The notes under the pieces are model-generated. The model had not been told where the DNA came from. It saw only the letters and a program-made list of their open reading frames with translations, and did not search any database. A DNA stretch of 64,000 nucleotides from Anopheles merus (lineage: Eukaryota > Arthropoda > Insecta > Diptera > Culicidae): contig NC_054083.1 of assembly GCF_017562075.2 (NCBI RefSeq), positions 46,408,942 to 46,472,941 on the forward strand, read 5' to 3'. The first letter of the stretch is position 1; the number at the start of each line of letters is the position of its first letter. Of the stretch, positions 1 to 11,574 are shown piece after piece. The position numbers were made by a program, and so were the translations under genes.

Positions 1-2
1 CA

Positions 3-623
3 CCCACACACAACACCGGCGCACAGAACGGGCTGCGCCGCACATCGCTCGGCTCTAGCCACAATCTGAGCACGTTCGGGCTGCACAGCCCCAGCGAACG
101 GTCACCGAACGGCAGCAACAAACCCGTCCGCACCACACACATCGGGACGCTCGCATCACCCATCACCCAGCGGCAGCCCCCGAACGGCACCACCGTGAAA
201 CCTCCACCCTCCAAAGCAGTCCCGCCGAACCGAACGAACGGTGTTGTGACCGCGTCGAAATTGAACGGACTAAACGGGACGGCAAAGCGACCGGTAGCGG
301 GGACCACCACCGGCAGCAGCAGCATCATCAGGCCACCGTCCTCGTTCGGAAGCAGCAGCAGTCTAGCGAGCGTCGGTGAGCCGCTGAAAAGCAAATCGGC
401 ACCGTTGGTGGTGGTGCCGAATGGGAAGCTCCTAACGCCGGCCGCTACCGGGGCCGCGGCGAGCGATGAGCGGGAAACGTCCGGATCCGACTCGGACAAG
501 GATACGGTGGTGGTGAATGGCGGAGCGATCGGTACGGCGGGGAGTTGTTGCAGCGAGGAGAGCAATCTTGCCAGTGCCGGCAACACCAACGGCAGCACCG
601 TCAACGGTATCGTAGGACACTGA
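3..623 (+). CDS. C-terminal part of an unidentified low-complexity protein (5' end outside the window)
   Basis: An open frame runs from the left edge, without a usable start codon, to a TGA at 621-623 and gives 206 residues. The sequence is rich in Ser, Asn, Gly, Thr and Pro, with repeated NG and NGT pairs, poly-Ser runs, and basic-proline segments that look like disordered tail. Near the end there is an acidic Ser/Asp patch (SGSDSDKD). I see no folded domain, membrane segment or catalytic motif. The strongly GC-ending codon use matches the neighbouring Mcm7 and RpL8 exons, which supports real coding. It is probably the disordered C-terminus of a larger cytoplasmic or nuclear protein whose folded part lies to the left. 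I do not recognise the family. Confidence 0.65.
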   Translation, partial: PTHNTGAQNGLRRTSLGSSHNLSTFGLHSPSERSPNGSNKPVRTTHIGTLASPITQRQPPNGTTVKPPPSKAVPPNRTNGVVTASKLNGLNGTAKRPVAGTTTGSSSIIRPPSSFGSSSSLASVGEPLKSKSAPLVVVPNGKLLTPAATGAAASDERETSGSDSDKDTVVVNGGAIGTAGSCCSEESNLASAGNTNGSTVNGIVGH

Positions 624-1668
624 ACGAACGGGGGTCGGATGGGTTTGATGAAAAGAGACAAAACAAATCGATGTGTGATAGAAGGCGCGAAGAAAAGAAG
701 GGCAAAAGTCGTAGGAAAACCAGAGAAAGCAAGCGAAGGAGATTCCACTGTGAAGGAGAGGTATTAGAGATTAGAAGAGAATCGTTGTTTTGCAGTAAGT
801 TATAATTTTACTTTATTAGTAGCAATCATTGGGAAGATTGGGCGACGGTGGTTGTTAAACGATTCCCTCCTCCTCCTCCTGCAAAAAAAACGGTCTGCTG
901 TGCAAGCTCTGCTAGATTAATGATTTTAAAAAGAGGCTCCCTGGCTTGGGGGAAACGAAAAGTGTTCTCAGTTTGCGTTGAAAGGATAGGGCGGCAGTAG
1001 TTTCAATTGTGAATAATTTCCTATTTTCCATCTTTTTTTTTGTGCCTATTTTAGTAATTGCTTTCTCCTCTTCCAAAAAAAAATGGCAACTAAAAACAAC
1101 AATACACAACATAACAAACAAATGGAAAAATATTACACAAATCTTAGCTAAAGAGCAGCAAGCAAAAATAAGGGGCAAAATGATAACTATACTAAATAAT
1201 TATACTACGAACCGAATGTGATCGATGATGATTTGTGTATTGCAATACCCTCCCTTCTTGTACATGTTTAAGGCAAGTCGGTCCAGCCAAATCGGGGAAA
1301 GAAACAACCTTCACCGCATTTTGCACAAAAAGGAAAACAAAAGCAAATCCAATTGTGGAAAGGGAAATGCCTGTAAAGCCTAGTTTCGGTTGTATTTATT
1401 GAAAAACAAACATAGCGAAAATCCCCATTTTTCTTCGGAAAATCATCCATAGCAGGCTGTTATAGCAACATGCAAAATGAAAAAGGGACAAAAGAGGGGG
1501 AGAGAGAGAGAAACAAACCGCCTCCTGTAGCAGCTGTTTTTTACAATTTTTACACAATACATAAATCCTGTGGCTTTATGCGTGTGAGCACATGTAGGAA
1601 AGGACAAAAAAAGAAACAGGGAAATTAGCATTAGCAAAATTGGAAACAGAAAACCACAATTGAACACT

Positions 1669-1670
<2 letters not shown>

Positions 1671-1717
<47 letters not shown>
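1671..1717. repeat. 47 bp poly-T tract
   Basis: An uninterrupted run of 47 T bases in the 3'UTR of the left-edge gene. The exact length is likely to be unreliable in any assembly. Confidence 0.95.
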
Positions 1718-1718
<1 letters not shown>

Positions 1719-1873
1719 TTCGGTACAACACTTCCATTTTGTGCAATTAGTTTAACAGTAGCTCATTGTTGCCTGTCCTTGTATTATTAGCTTCGGAATT
1801 AGTTCTAGTTTTGAACAAGAGGGGCTAAAAACTGTAAAGTCGCAGATGCGTCAGCATATTAGTTTGTAGAGAA

Positions 1874-1981
<108 letters not shown>

Positions 1982-2538
1982 TAAAGGGCAAAGAAAACGG
2001 TGAAGTTTCTTCGAATCAAAGGTGCTGCCACGTGTGCGCCTAGTAATATATGTTGATAAAGTAGCGTATATTTCTACGTATTCGTTGAAACCCTACAGCA
2101 GGTAGTGCGTTAAAGGATGATTGTTTCTTTTTTAAATTGCTAAATTCAGGTTAAAAGTAAACAAAAAAACCGTGCAAAGAACGAACAGTGAACGAACACA
2201 AATCTCTTCTGGCAAAATATGATACCCGACACACAATCGTTGAGCGTGGCAGACTCTTTGGAAAGATAGAACAGATCAAAAATCCCTCTTTTGACATAAT
2301 TCCCCATGTAACGTAAAATATAACGACTTGATAAATCGCAAAAAATACAACGCTGAAATCATAACTCTCTTTCTCTGTGCAAAATGCGCGCATACTGTCC
2401 CGTAAAACTAAGCTGTGTTTGTAAGAAATCAAATGGACAATTGTAAGCATTCAAACAACACAACAGCAACAAAATACAGCATACAATAGCATATGCAATG
2501 CAAACATAAAACACACAAAAAGACAAAAGTATTTCGAT

Positions 2539-2544
2539 AATAAA
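2539..2544 (+). terminator. Polyadenylation signal of the left-edge gene (candidate)
   Basis: Canonical AATAAA in AT-rich sequence about 1.9 kb after the stop and about 370 bp before the RpL8 transcription start. It is the best-placed canonical signal before the next promoter. Confidence 0.45.
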
Positions 2545-2816
2545 TTATTAAACTGTAAAGGCATAACTAGGAGGAGCCATTTTTTTGCTGGTTTGTGATG
2601 AGTTGAAAAAATGGAAAAGTGATGAGAAAATGTGGCACAAAATATTTTCCCTTCAAAAAATCCCCATCATTGACCGTTTCCATTTATTTGAACGTTAATT
2701 TTCCTCCTTTGTTTATTTTTTTAAACATTTTTTTGGTAACTATCAACGGCCAATTCAAACACTCCATACAAACGTTCCCGGTCGCTACGCAAACGCATCA
2801 ACCCGCGAACGCACAC

Positions 2817-2924
2817 TTTTTGACAGCTGCCTTCAAAGCCCGCTCACTGACAGCTGTCAAGCCGAAATGTGCGTTTCTCCGCTTCCTGCATTAGACAGTT
2901 CGGCCGTTCTCTCTTTCTTTCCGG
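2817..2924 (+). promoter_or_regulatory. RpL8: RpL8 core promoter with TCT/TOP initiator and TGACAGCTGTCA palindrome
   Basis: A pyrimidine tract at 2907-2924 contains TCTTTCT and TTCTTTCC. These match the polypyrimidine TCT initiator (YC+1TTTBY) used by animal ribosomal-protein genes, and would give a 5'-terminal oligopyrimidine mRNA. Upstream lie TGACAGCTG at 2821-2829 and the perfect palindrome TGACAGCTGTCA at 2848-2859, about 55 bp before the predicted start. No TATA box is visible, as expected for this class. Confidence 0.6.
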
Positions 2925-2984
2925 CTCGTCGCAGAGTCTAGTGAACACACATTTTGTGTATCATTACATTAACTTTTAAGCCCC
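2913..2984 (+). other. RpL8: RpL8 non-coding first exon
   Basis: From the predicted TCT start to a strong donor, CCCC/GTAAGT, with the GT at 2985-2986. The matching acceptor, TTTGCAG, ends at 3303, so a 319 bp intron (2985-3303) lies in the 5'UTR. Ribosomal-protein genes commonly have a short non-coding first exon like this. The exact transcription start is inferred. Confidence 0.55.
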
Positions 2985-3317
2985 GTAAGTGTTTTTCGCC
3001 GTGAAGTGATACTGAAAAACGCGCAACATCGCACAAATGGCAACTGGGGGAAATGTGGAAAGTGAACGTTTGCCCTTCAAGCGGGTGAAAACCCCGATTC
3101 GTGGCTAATGTTTGTTCGCCGCGCTCGCTCCGGATCCCGGCGATGTGGATGTGTGTTGTGTGGAGGGCGATGTTTGACACTATAGCCGCCCTGCCCGCCC
3201 TGCTGTGTGATGTTGCGTGATTTTTTGGATATAAAATGTGCATTGCTTCCAACTGCTTCAACTTCTAATGCTGTCTTTTCTGTGTCTTGTTGGATGTTTG
3301 CAGTTTAAGGCGTCGAA

Positions 3318-4192
3318 ATGGGACGCGTCATTCGCGCGCAGCGTAAAGGTGCCGGATCCGTGTTCCGGGCCCACACCAAGAAGCGAAAGGGAGAGCCGAA
3401 ACTGCGCCATCTCGACTATGCCGAGCGTCACGGTTACCTGAAGGGTGTCGTGAAGGTAGAGTGAAACGTCATGCACAATCCCCCCCCCCCCCCCCGATCC
3501 AAGAAGGCTAATTTCGGCTTTTGTTTACACACCCCACATTGCAGCAAATCATCCACGATCCAGGCCGTGGTGCCCCGTTGGCGGTCGTGAACTTCCGCGA
3601 CCCGTACCGTTTCCGCCTGAGCAAGCAGCTGTTCATCGCGGCCGAGGGCATGTACACCGGCCAGTTCGTGTACTGTGGACGTCGCGCCCAGCTGCAGATC
3701 GGTAACGTGCTGCCGATCGGTCTGATGCCGGAAGGTACGATTGTGTGCAATCTGGAGGAGAAGACCGGTGACCGTGGCAAGCTGGCCCGCACGTCGGGCA
3801 ACTACGCCTCGGTCATTGCGCACAACCCGGACACGAAGCGTACGCGCGTGAAGCTGCCGTCCGGTGCGAAGAAGGTGCTGCCGTCGGCGAACCGTGCCAT
3901 GATCGGTATCGTGGCCGGCGGTGGCCGTATCGACAAGCCCATCCTGAAGGCGGGCCGTGCGTACCACAAGTACAAGGTGAAGCGCAACTGCTGGCCGAAG
4001 GTGCGCGGTGTGGCGATGAACCCCGTCGAGCATCCGCACGGTGGTGGTAACCATCAGCACATCGGTAAGGCGTCGACCGTCAAGCGCGGCACGCCCCCGG
4101 GTCGCAAGGTCGGTCTCATCGCTGCCCGTCGTACCGGTCGTATCCGTGGTGGCAAGGGCGACGAGAAGTTCAAGGAGAAGGAGAAGAAGTAA
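3318..4192 (+). CDS. RpL8: 60S ribosomal protein L8 (uL2)
   Basis: The coding exons are 3318-3455 (46 codons) and 3545-4192, separated by an 89 bp intron with GTAGAG donor and TTGCAG acceptor in phase 0. The product is 261 residues, close to the roughly 256-257 of fly and human RPL8. The start context is GAAATGG, and the N-terminus [20 protein letters not shown] is diagnostic of eukaryotic uL2. The C-terminal third carries [12 protein letters not shown] and [18 protein letters not shown], the universally conserved loop that reaches the peptidyl-transferase centre. That histidine-rich loop holds the residue hydroxylated by NO66 in human RPL8. A lysine-rich tail follows. The protein is part of the large cytosolic ribosomal subunit and is needed for subunit joining and peptidyl transfer. 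The short intron contains a 16 bp C run at 3480-3495. The identification is secure. Confidence 0.98.
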
Positions 4193-4387
4193 GCAGCCGA
4201 AACGTGTCGTCGCTGTGCTGTTTATGTTCTGTGGTGGTGTTTTTACTTTTTCTTCTCGCACCCGACGTCCATCTGTACGGTGTGTGGAAGAGAGGAGGGA
4301 GGAGCGCGGTATCGATATCGTTTGTGTATTGATAAAACAAAGAGGAGAAAGAAGAAAGCGAAAAGAGGAGCGGGAGTTGAGTTGTTA

Positions 4388-4393
4388 AATAAA
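4388..4393 (+). terminator. RpL8: RpL8 polyadenylation signal
   Basis: AATAAA lies 196 bp after the RpL8 stop codon and is the first canonical signal downstream. It implies a short 3'UTR, as is usual for ribosomal-protein genes. Confidence 0.65.
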
Positions 4394-4399
4394 ATAATC

Positions 4400-4870
4400 A
4401 ACTTCCAACCGCGATGAAAATGGAGGTTTTTTTTTTTTTGAAATTGTCATAAAAGTCTTCATATCAGCATTGAGTTTCACATGAGTTTGCGCGTCAGTTG
4501 CTGGTTGCACGTGTGTTATCAAAGCAATGATAAACACGTGTTCTTTTCTACCCTTTTGTTGTGGGGCAGCTTTATAGCAATTAGGATCAAAAAATCATCA
4601 TCAGGAAGAACTTCCAATATGATTTGCATCACAATTTACGCTATTAGACCAACTGGCATGATTCGAATTAGATTCGTATGGTTTGCCACGTTGCCATGAG
4701 AACAACAGGACAGGACTACTAAGAAGGATGTGGCTAGAGAGGCCCCACACCGCGATTCACACTCAACTAGTGGGCAATATTTTGAATTTAAAACCGTCCG
4801 TTAATCTCAAATTCGTCATCCACAACAAGTAACACGTGAAACACAGGTGGGATGATGTTTAAGGTATATC
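4400..4870. other. Intergenic gap between the convergent RpL8 and Ndfip 3' ends
   Basis: About 0.5 kb between two convergent genes. No plausible coding frame, RNA gene or repeat is visible beyond short T runs. Confidence 0.5.
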
Positions 4871-4875
4871 ATAGT

Positions 4876-4902
4876 TTTATTCCTTTTTTTCATCATTTTA
4901 TT
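4876..4902 (-). terminator. Ndfip: Candidate Ndfip polyadenylation signals
   Basis: On the minus strand, AATAAA occurs at 4876-4881 and again at 4897-4902. These are the last canonical signals before RpL8, and would give Ndfip a 3'UTR of about 1.6 kb. Nearer signals could be used instead. Confidence 0.4.
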
Positions 4903-6507
4903 AGATTTTCACAATATTGAGACATAGGTTTTTTTTTGTTTTAATATGCTTTCTTTTCTATACAATACAGCACAGTAGACGTATTTTCCTCTCGCTCTTT
5001 CTTGTTCGCATGTTAAGTTTTTTTTTCCAATTTAGTTAAAGTTGTTTCACCACAATTTCCCCCCACTTTTTCCGTTTTACACAATATAGAGAGAGAGAGT
5101 GGTAGTGACGGCGCTAAAACACATACACACACATAGGTAGTGGGTAGTTTATTGTATCTTTTCGTTATGTTTTGTGTGTTTGCATCTTGTGTTATTCTCA
5201 CTTTTCTCCACAATTTTCAAACAACCCTTCCCCTTCTTATAGCGCCATTTTCCATTTTCTCTCGCCTTTTTTTACCATTTCTCGTTGTGTTGTGGTTACA
5301 AACTATTTACAGCGTACAAAAATATGATTTTTCTATCTCTCTCTCTGTCTATTTGCGGTAACACCACCGTGTAGTAGTAGTGGGAGAGCCAGGCCAGTAA
5401 GAAGTGTTTGATTTTGTTTTGCTTCTGTTGTGAAAGTTTGTTGCAAGTGTGTTCGTTTTCCGGGTTTTCTTCCCCCAAAGATTGAAGATTGTGTTTTACC
5501 AAATGGTAAGTGTTTCCTACTGAAATTTCAATTTGATTCTTTGTTGGATGTGATCACCCCCTTTCTTCCTGCTTTCCTACAATCCTGCCTCCTGCTACTC
5601 GTTTCTTTTCCATTGTTTCCCATTGTTTCTTACCCATTCTAAATACATCCTACAGCAGGCCGCCGTTTTTGTTTCTCGTTGCATGAGAAATAAGGTTTAA
5701 GAAATTTAAAACAACGATTTCGTTTTTCATTCCCACGTTAAAAAAAAAAACATTCAGCAGCATCAAGCACACGAGTGATGTTGGCCCTTAACCTGACTGT
5801 AACTAATAAAATATTTAAACATACAATCCTGCCGTGCTCGTGTGGCAGTACAAAAAACACCACACACGTAGAAGAAGATACAGCTAGGGAATGGGGGGAG
5901 TGGGGGGGGGGGGACGGTAAAGAAAAACAACACAAAACACATACCCAAAACTGATACCCATATTCTCCCCTTTTTCCTCTCTACCTCGCTGATTGCTATC
6001 ACAAAATTACGATAATGATTCCTTCGCTACACCTGCAGCCCTTCATTCGGGTCTTCCTTCCCTGAAAACTGTACCAAATCCTACTTGTACCATACAATAG
6101 ATATGGATCATATGACCGCTCTGCTTATTCCCCCCCGGTGAAATGTGTCTAGAAGGGAACAGCACACCATGACATGGGGGAGTTACCATCGTTACGCTAA
6201 AACGGGATATATGAACCACCAAACCGGTGATCACTTGGATCACACCTGTGTTGTCCTGCCGTGTGTGTGTGTGTACGTAAGCACTATTTGTGTAGTTTCT
6301 AAATAGAAGAAGCACAGCAGCAACTACGTAGGGGAAATGGATTAAAATTACTTCCCCCTCGGGTCTTTTTTTTGTATCGATAAGAAGATCTATCTCTAAA
6401 CACGACGATACGGGAGGAAAAACGAACAGAGCAAGTAAAGGAAGTTCTAAAAACTACAACAAAAAAAAAAGAAAGAAGGTAAGCCAACAGCTTCCAGCTT
6501 CCGAAAC
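4876..6507 (-). other. Ndfip: Ndfip 3'UTR
   Basis: AT-rich sequence after the Ndfip stop codon on the minus strand, with many homopolymer runs and no coding potential in either direction. The distal end is set by the candidate AATAAA motifs and is uncertain. Confidence 0.45.
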
Positions 6508-7206
6508 TTAGTAGAAAAACAGTAGCCGCTCCTGGGCGGACGTGGACAGCAGGCGCCAGGTGCGCTTGATGCTAATGTACTGCACCAGCGCCCGGACGCA
6601 GATCAGAAACCCGAACGCCATGATCAGCCACCACAGCCACGAGTTTTCGTGCGACGCAAAGTCGGTCGAGTGCTTCATGATCAGCGTCCACTTGGCGAGC
6701 GACAGCCCGAACCCGGACAGTGCCCCGTACCGGGCGGCAATCGTGTGACAGAAACAGGTCAGCACCAAAAACCCGATCCAGTTGAACAGGAACGCGATCA
6801 GAAACGCGGTCACAAACATGATGTCCGTACCGAGCAGCCCATTGTCGGCGGTAATGTTCTCGCCGTCCGCGTCGATCGCGATGAACGTTACCTGCGGGCC
6901 GCCCGGTACACCGGCCGCACCACGGCCACCCATCGAGGTGATGCTGGGCGGTGGCGGTGGCATCTGCGGCGGCCCCAGCGGTCCCATCGGCCCCATCGGC
7001 AGCTCGTGGTTGATCATCTTCTCCATCTGCACCTCCTCGTAGGTGGGCAGCTTGGTGGTGAGCTCCGGCACCGGCACCGCCTGCTGCGATCCGTACTCAT
7101 GCTGGTGGTGGTGCTGCTGCGGATCGTTCGCTTCGTACGGCGGCGGTGCGCTAAAGTCCGCCTTTGGCGGGGGCAGCTCATCCGGTCGATTGTTGGTTGG
7201 TGGCAT
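6508..7206 (-). CDS. Ndfip: Nedd4-family-interacting protein (Ndfip1/2-like), WW-domain-binding membrane adaptor
   Basis: One exon of 232 residues, with an AAAATGCC start context. The N-terminal cytoplasmic part is proline-rich and carries two PY motifs that bind WW domains of Nedd4-type ubiquitin ligases: PPPY at 21-24 and LPTY at 53-56. A mosquito-specific Gly/Pro/Met-rich linker follows (about 70-105). Then come the conserved Ndfip membrane block with three hydrophobic segments (about 128-151, 161-177, 189-206), the signature AFLFNWIGF, and RYGALSGFGLSL. The end, ERLLFFY, resembles the RVLFIY end of human NDFIP1. Ndfip proteins sit in Golgi and endosomal membranes, where they recruit and activate Nedd4-family ligases and steer cargo for ubiquitination. 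The gene is divergent from Mcm7 and convergent with RpL8. The identification is strong. Confidence 0.95.
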   Translation of the reverse strand: MPPTNNRPDELPPPKADFSAPPPYEANDPQQHHHQHEYGSQQAVPVPELTTKLPTYEEVQMEKMINHELPMGPMGPLGPPQMPPPPPSITSMGGRGAAGVPGGPQVTFIAIDADGENITADNGLLGTDIMFVTAFLIAFLFNWIGFLVLTCFCHTIAARYGALSGFGLSLAKWTLIMKHSTDFASHENSWLWWLIMAFGFLICVRALVQYISIKRTWRLLSTSAQERLLFFY

Positions 7207-7772
<566 letters not shown>

Positions 7773-8050
7773 CTTTTCGCTTTTGGGCACCACCGTGTGG
7801 CTGTGTAGATTAGCGCCGTACTATTTTTTCACGGGACAGGTTTTCTCCGTCGGAAACGCTTCACTTCCCGTCCCGTCTGCGGGCTGAACAATTTCGTCAC
7901 CTTTCACGACGGCGACGGCGACCTTTCGTGCGCTTCGAACGCGCGACCCCTCTCCTTCCGCTACGCGTATTAAATAATCCCTACGACGTTGTGTTGTGTG
8001 TTGCAAAATCGTAAATCGTGAACTTGCTACAATGCCCGTGCGTTAAACTC
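7773..8050 (-). other. Ndfip: Probable Ndfip 5'UTR exon and promoter area
   Basis: Sequence upstream of the inferred donor on the minus strand. It has higher GC than its surroundings and CpG-containing stretches at about 7855-7970, consistent with a first exon. No clear TATA or initiator motif fixes the start site. Confidence 0.35.
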
Positions 8051-8850
8051 GGACTAAAAACGGTAGCGTGTGTCACACGGCGAGAGATAATAGTACGGGT
8101 TTATTTATTCAACGAGATATGTCACACACAATCCCACTGCTCGGGTGCGTTGCACAGAGACGGGGGCAAATAAAAGTTTTATCTTTTTTTTTCCTTTCTT
8201 TGCTTTTCAAGCTTTCAATCCTTCTTTTTTGTGTGCTCTGCGAACGAGGAAAAATCCAAACATCGTCACACACACACACACGGACACGCACACCACTGTA
8301 GGACGATGTTGTCAGTTTGTGCTTGCCATCGAGATTGAGCTACACTTCGCTGTCAAAAACGAGCTGTCACGCAGCTTGGCCTTGAAGAAATTGAGCAACT
8401 GCCTGGAACGCAACACTTTTCAACAGAAATATTGATGCAGTTGCACGATAAAATACATCTTCCATTTAAATGTATTGTTTATCTGTTAAAATTTGAATGC
8501 ACAATCGTATTGTGTTGCAACAGCGGACGATCTTCACGTTCCGAGCTACACCAATCAAGGTGTGTATAAATGAAAACTGCATGCACCTTGACATGCAGTG
8601 GAAAATGCAAATTAGGTCTTGTTTTTATAAAAAAAAACAAATTCAAAATTCTTTTCTTATCAATATTTTTTTGAATTTATCTTTAAAACACATTTTCTTT
8701 CAATGAAAAACAAAATAAGAAGAAATTATCGAAAATTCCATTATACGACTGAGCTACTTTCGTTTCGAGCAGCCTGCAGCTCGAATACCGCTAGTGATGG
8801 ACATTTCGGGTACAACGGCTCCACGGATCGGATCGCCATCTTCAAAGGCA
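8051..8850. other. Intergenic region between the divergent Ndfip and Mcm7 promoters
   Basis: About 0.8 kb of mostly AT-rich sequence with no convincing reading frame. At 8345-8372 it holds CTGTCAAAAACGAGCTGTCA, two copies of the GCTGTCA half-motif also found at the RpL8 promoter. A short CA run lies at about 8269-8281. Confidence 0.5.
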
Positions 8851-8853
8851 TCA

Positions 8854-8904
8854 TCAGTTTTGGCGCGCAGCAACGCACAAGCACAATCTGTTCCTGTTTC
8901 AGTT
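8854..8904 (+). promoter_or_regulatory. Mcm7: Mcm7 promoter: E2F site and initiator motifs
   Basis: TTTGGCGC at 8858-8865 is a perfect match to the E2F consensus TTTSSCGC, 81 bp upstream of the start codon. TCAGTT initiator matches occur at 8854-8859 and 8899-8904; the second would give a 5'UTR of about 45 nt. MCM genes are classic E2F/Dp targets induced at G1-S. The motif is seen directly; its use is inferred. Confidence 0.6.
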
Positions 8905-8945
8905 TACTGTTTTTCGTGCATTATTTTCCGTAAAGTGTAGCAAAA

Positions 8946-11271
8946 ATGCAGCGTGATTACGCCAAAGATAAAGGTAAGCACAGATTGTTGCATACAAAGC
9001 TGTCCGATTGGATTTGTTAAACATTTATGCGTCCCCCCACTCTGTCCGGCTTGTAGAAACGATCAAATCCTTCCTGGCGGAGTTCTACCGCGAGGAAGAC
9101 GATGGCAAGAAGAACTTCGTGTACGCCCGCCAGCTGACAAAGATTGCGCACCGCGAGCAGATCCAGCTCGTGGTCGATCTGGACGATGTGGCCAGCTACA
9201 AGGACGAGCTGGCGGAAGCGATGCAGGTCAACTCGCGGCGCTACGTGAAGCTGTTCTCGGACGCCGTGTTCGAGCTGCTGCCCTCGTACAAGGAGCGGGA
9301 GGTGACGAACAAGGACACGCTCGACATTTTCATCGAGCATCGGCTGCTGATGCAGGGCCGGCTGCACGGGCCGAACGATACGCGGGACGCCCGGAACGCC
9401 ATCCCGATGGAGCTGGTCAAGCGGTACGACGTGTACTTCAAGGCGCCGAGCATGGCGAAAGCGGTCTCGATCCGGGACGTGAAGGCGGACAGCATCGGCA
9501 AGCTGGTGGTGGTGCGCGGCATCGTGACGCGCTGCACCGAGGTGAAGCCGATGATGACGGTCGCGACGTACACGTGCGATCGGTGCGGCTCGGAAACGTA
9601 CCAGCCGGTCACGTCGATGAGCTTCAAGCCAGCGATCGAGTGTCCGTCGGAGGACTGTCGCGTGAACAAGGCGGGCGGCCGGCTGTACCTGCAGACGCGC
9701 GGCTCCAAGTTTGTCAAGTTCCAGGAGATTAAGATCCAGGAGCACAGCGATCAGGTGCCGGTGGGCCACATTCCCCGTTCGCTGACGGTAATGTGCCGGG
9801 GCGAGACGACACGCTGCGCCCAGCCGGGCGATCATGTGATCATTACGGGCATATTCCTGCCGATCCAGAAGACGGGCTTCCGGGCGGTGGTGTCGGGGCT
9901 GCTGAGCGAAACGTTCGTCGATGCGCATCGGATCGTGTGCCTGAACAAGTCGGACGATGGCGAGCTGAACAACGAGCTGACGCAGGAGGAGCTGGACGAG
10001 CTGGCGAAGGATGATTTCTACACGCGCATCGCCAGCAGCCTGGCGCCGGAAATTTACGGCCATTTGGATGTGAAGAAGGCACTGTTGCTGCTGCTCGTTG
10101 GAGGCGTCGATCGCAGCCCGGACGGGATGAAGATTCGTGGCAATATTAACATCTGCCTGATGGGCGATCCCGGTGTGGCCAAGTCGCAGCTGCTCGGGTA
10201 CATTGACCGGCTGGCGGTGCGCAGCCAGTACACGACGGGCCGCGGTTCGTCCGGCGTCGGTCTTACGGCGGCCGTCATGAAGGATCCGCTCACCGGGGAG
10301 ATGGTGCTGGAGGGCGGTGCGCTCGTGCTGGCCGACCAGGGCGTTTGCTGTATCGACGAGTTCGACAAGATGGCCGACGAGGACCGTGTGTCGATTCACG
10401 AGGTGATGGAGCAGCAAACGATCTCGATTGCAAAGGCCGGCATTATGACGTGCCTGAATGCGCGCGTGTCCATCCTGGCCGCCGCCAATCCTGCCTACGG
10501 ACGGTACAATCCGCGGCGCACGATCGAGCAGAACATTCAGCTGCCGGCTGCACTGCTGTCCCGGTTCGATCTGCTGTGGCTGATCCAGGATAAGGCCGAT
10601 CGGGACAACGATCTGCGGCTGGCGAAGCACATCACGTACGTGCACAGCCACGGCAAGCAGCCGCCATCGCGCATCAAGACGCTCGACATGACGCTCATCC
10701 GGCGGTACATCGCGCTGTGCAAGCGCAAGATCCCGGTCATCACACCGGAGCTGACGGATTACATCGTGAACGCGTACGTGGAGTTGCGCCGTGAGGCACG
10801 CAACAGTCGCGACATGACGTTCACGTCCGCGCGCAACTTGCTCGGCATTTTGCGCCTTTCGACGGCGCTGGCCCGGCTGCGGCTGGCCGACACGGTCGAG
10901 AAGGACGATGTGAAGGAAGCGCTGCGTCTGCTGGCCATGTCGAAGGACTCGCTCAATCAGACCGAACATCGGGACACACAGTAAGTATGGGGAATGTAGG
11001 GGAGGGGGAGTCGAAAAGAGGACAATCGATCTTTAATAATTAATGTATTTCTCCTTCCTTGCTCTCCAGCGTGCAAAACACCTCGGACAAGATATTTGCC
11101 CTCGTGCGGGAGCTGGCCGGCGAAAGCAAGACGGTAAAGGTGGCCGACATTATGGAGCGGTGCACCACCAAGGGCTACAAGCCGGACGAGGTCGACGAGT
11201 GCATCGAAACGTACGAGGAGCTGAACGTGTGGCAGGTTAACCAGACGCGAACGAAAATCACGTTCCTGTAG
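8946..11271 (+). CDS. Mcm7: DNA replication licensing factor MCM7
   Basis: The exons are 8946-8973, 9057-10980 and 11070-11271, joined by GTAAGC/TTGTAG and GTAAGT/CTCCAG introns. They give 717 residues, the usual length for MCM7. The start MQRDYAKDKETIKSFL matches the MCM7 N-terminus and is supported by an AAAAATG context. The N-terminal zinc finger is C183-X2-C186-X18-C205-X4-C210. The AAA+ core has Walker A GDPGVAKS (about 379-386), Walker B IDEF with D443/E444, and the arginine-finger motif SRF at 511-513. The last exon encodes the C-terminal winged-helix segment ending ITFL. MCM7 is a subunit of the MCM2-7 hexamer, loaded at origins in G1 and active as the CMG helicase. No truncation or missing catalytic residue is seen. 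Confidence 0.98.
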
Positions 11272-11551
11272 GGTGGATGTGTCGCTCGCTGTGTGTGGAA
11301 AACACCCCTTATCCTCTCACATGGATCGTATTTCATCAATGACATCATCATCATCATTATTTACAAGCTTCTTTTTTATACGTAGCAATAAGGAGAATTT
11401 TCTCTCATTGTTGATAAGTAATATCGTCGTATTGATAAGTGCGTGTGCGTGTGAGTTCATTTCTTTTACCATTTTACAAAAGGGCCTGCCACCAACGCCA
11501 GTACAAGCTAGGAAATGCAACATTTTTGATACATTAATTATTGATAAACGA

Positions 11552-11574
11552 AATAAAACGTGTTGAAAAATAAA
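11552..11574 (+). terminator. Mcm7: Mcm7 polyadenylation signals
   Basis: Two AATAAA hexamers at 11552-11557 and 11569-11574, about 280-300 bp after the stop codon, in AT-rich sequence. These are the likely 3' end of the Mcm7 transcript. Confidence 0.6.

Noticed and set aside
3434..4261. 275-codon frame antisense to RpL8
   Set aside because: Mirror of the RpL8 exon; low-complexity Arg/Thr/Val sequence with no homologue that I recognise.
9017..10969. 650-codon open frame antisense to Mcm7
   Set aside because: It is a shadow of the GC-ending codon bias of Mcm7; the sense strand has a complete family match with catalytic motifs and the antisense product is Arg/His/Gln-rich nonsense.
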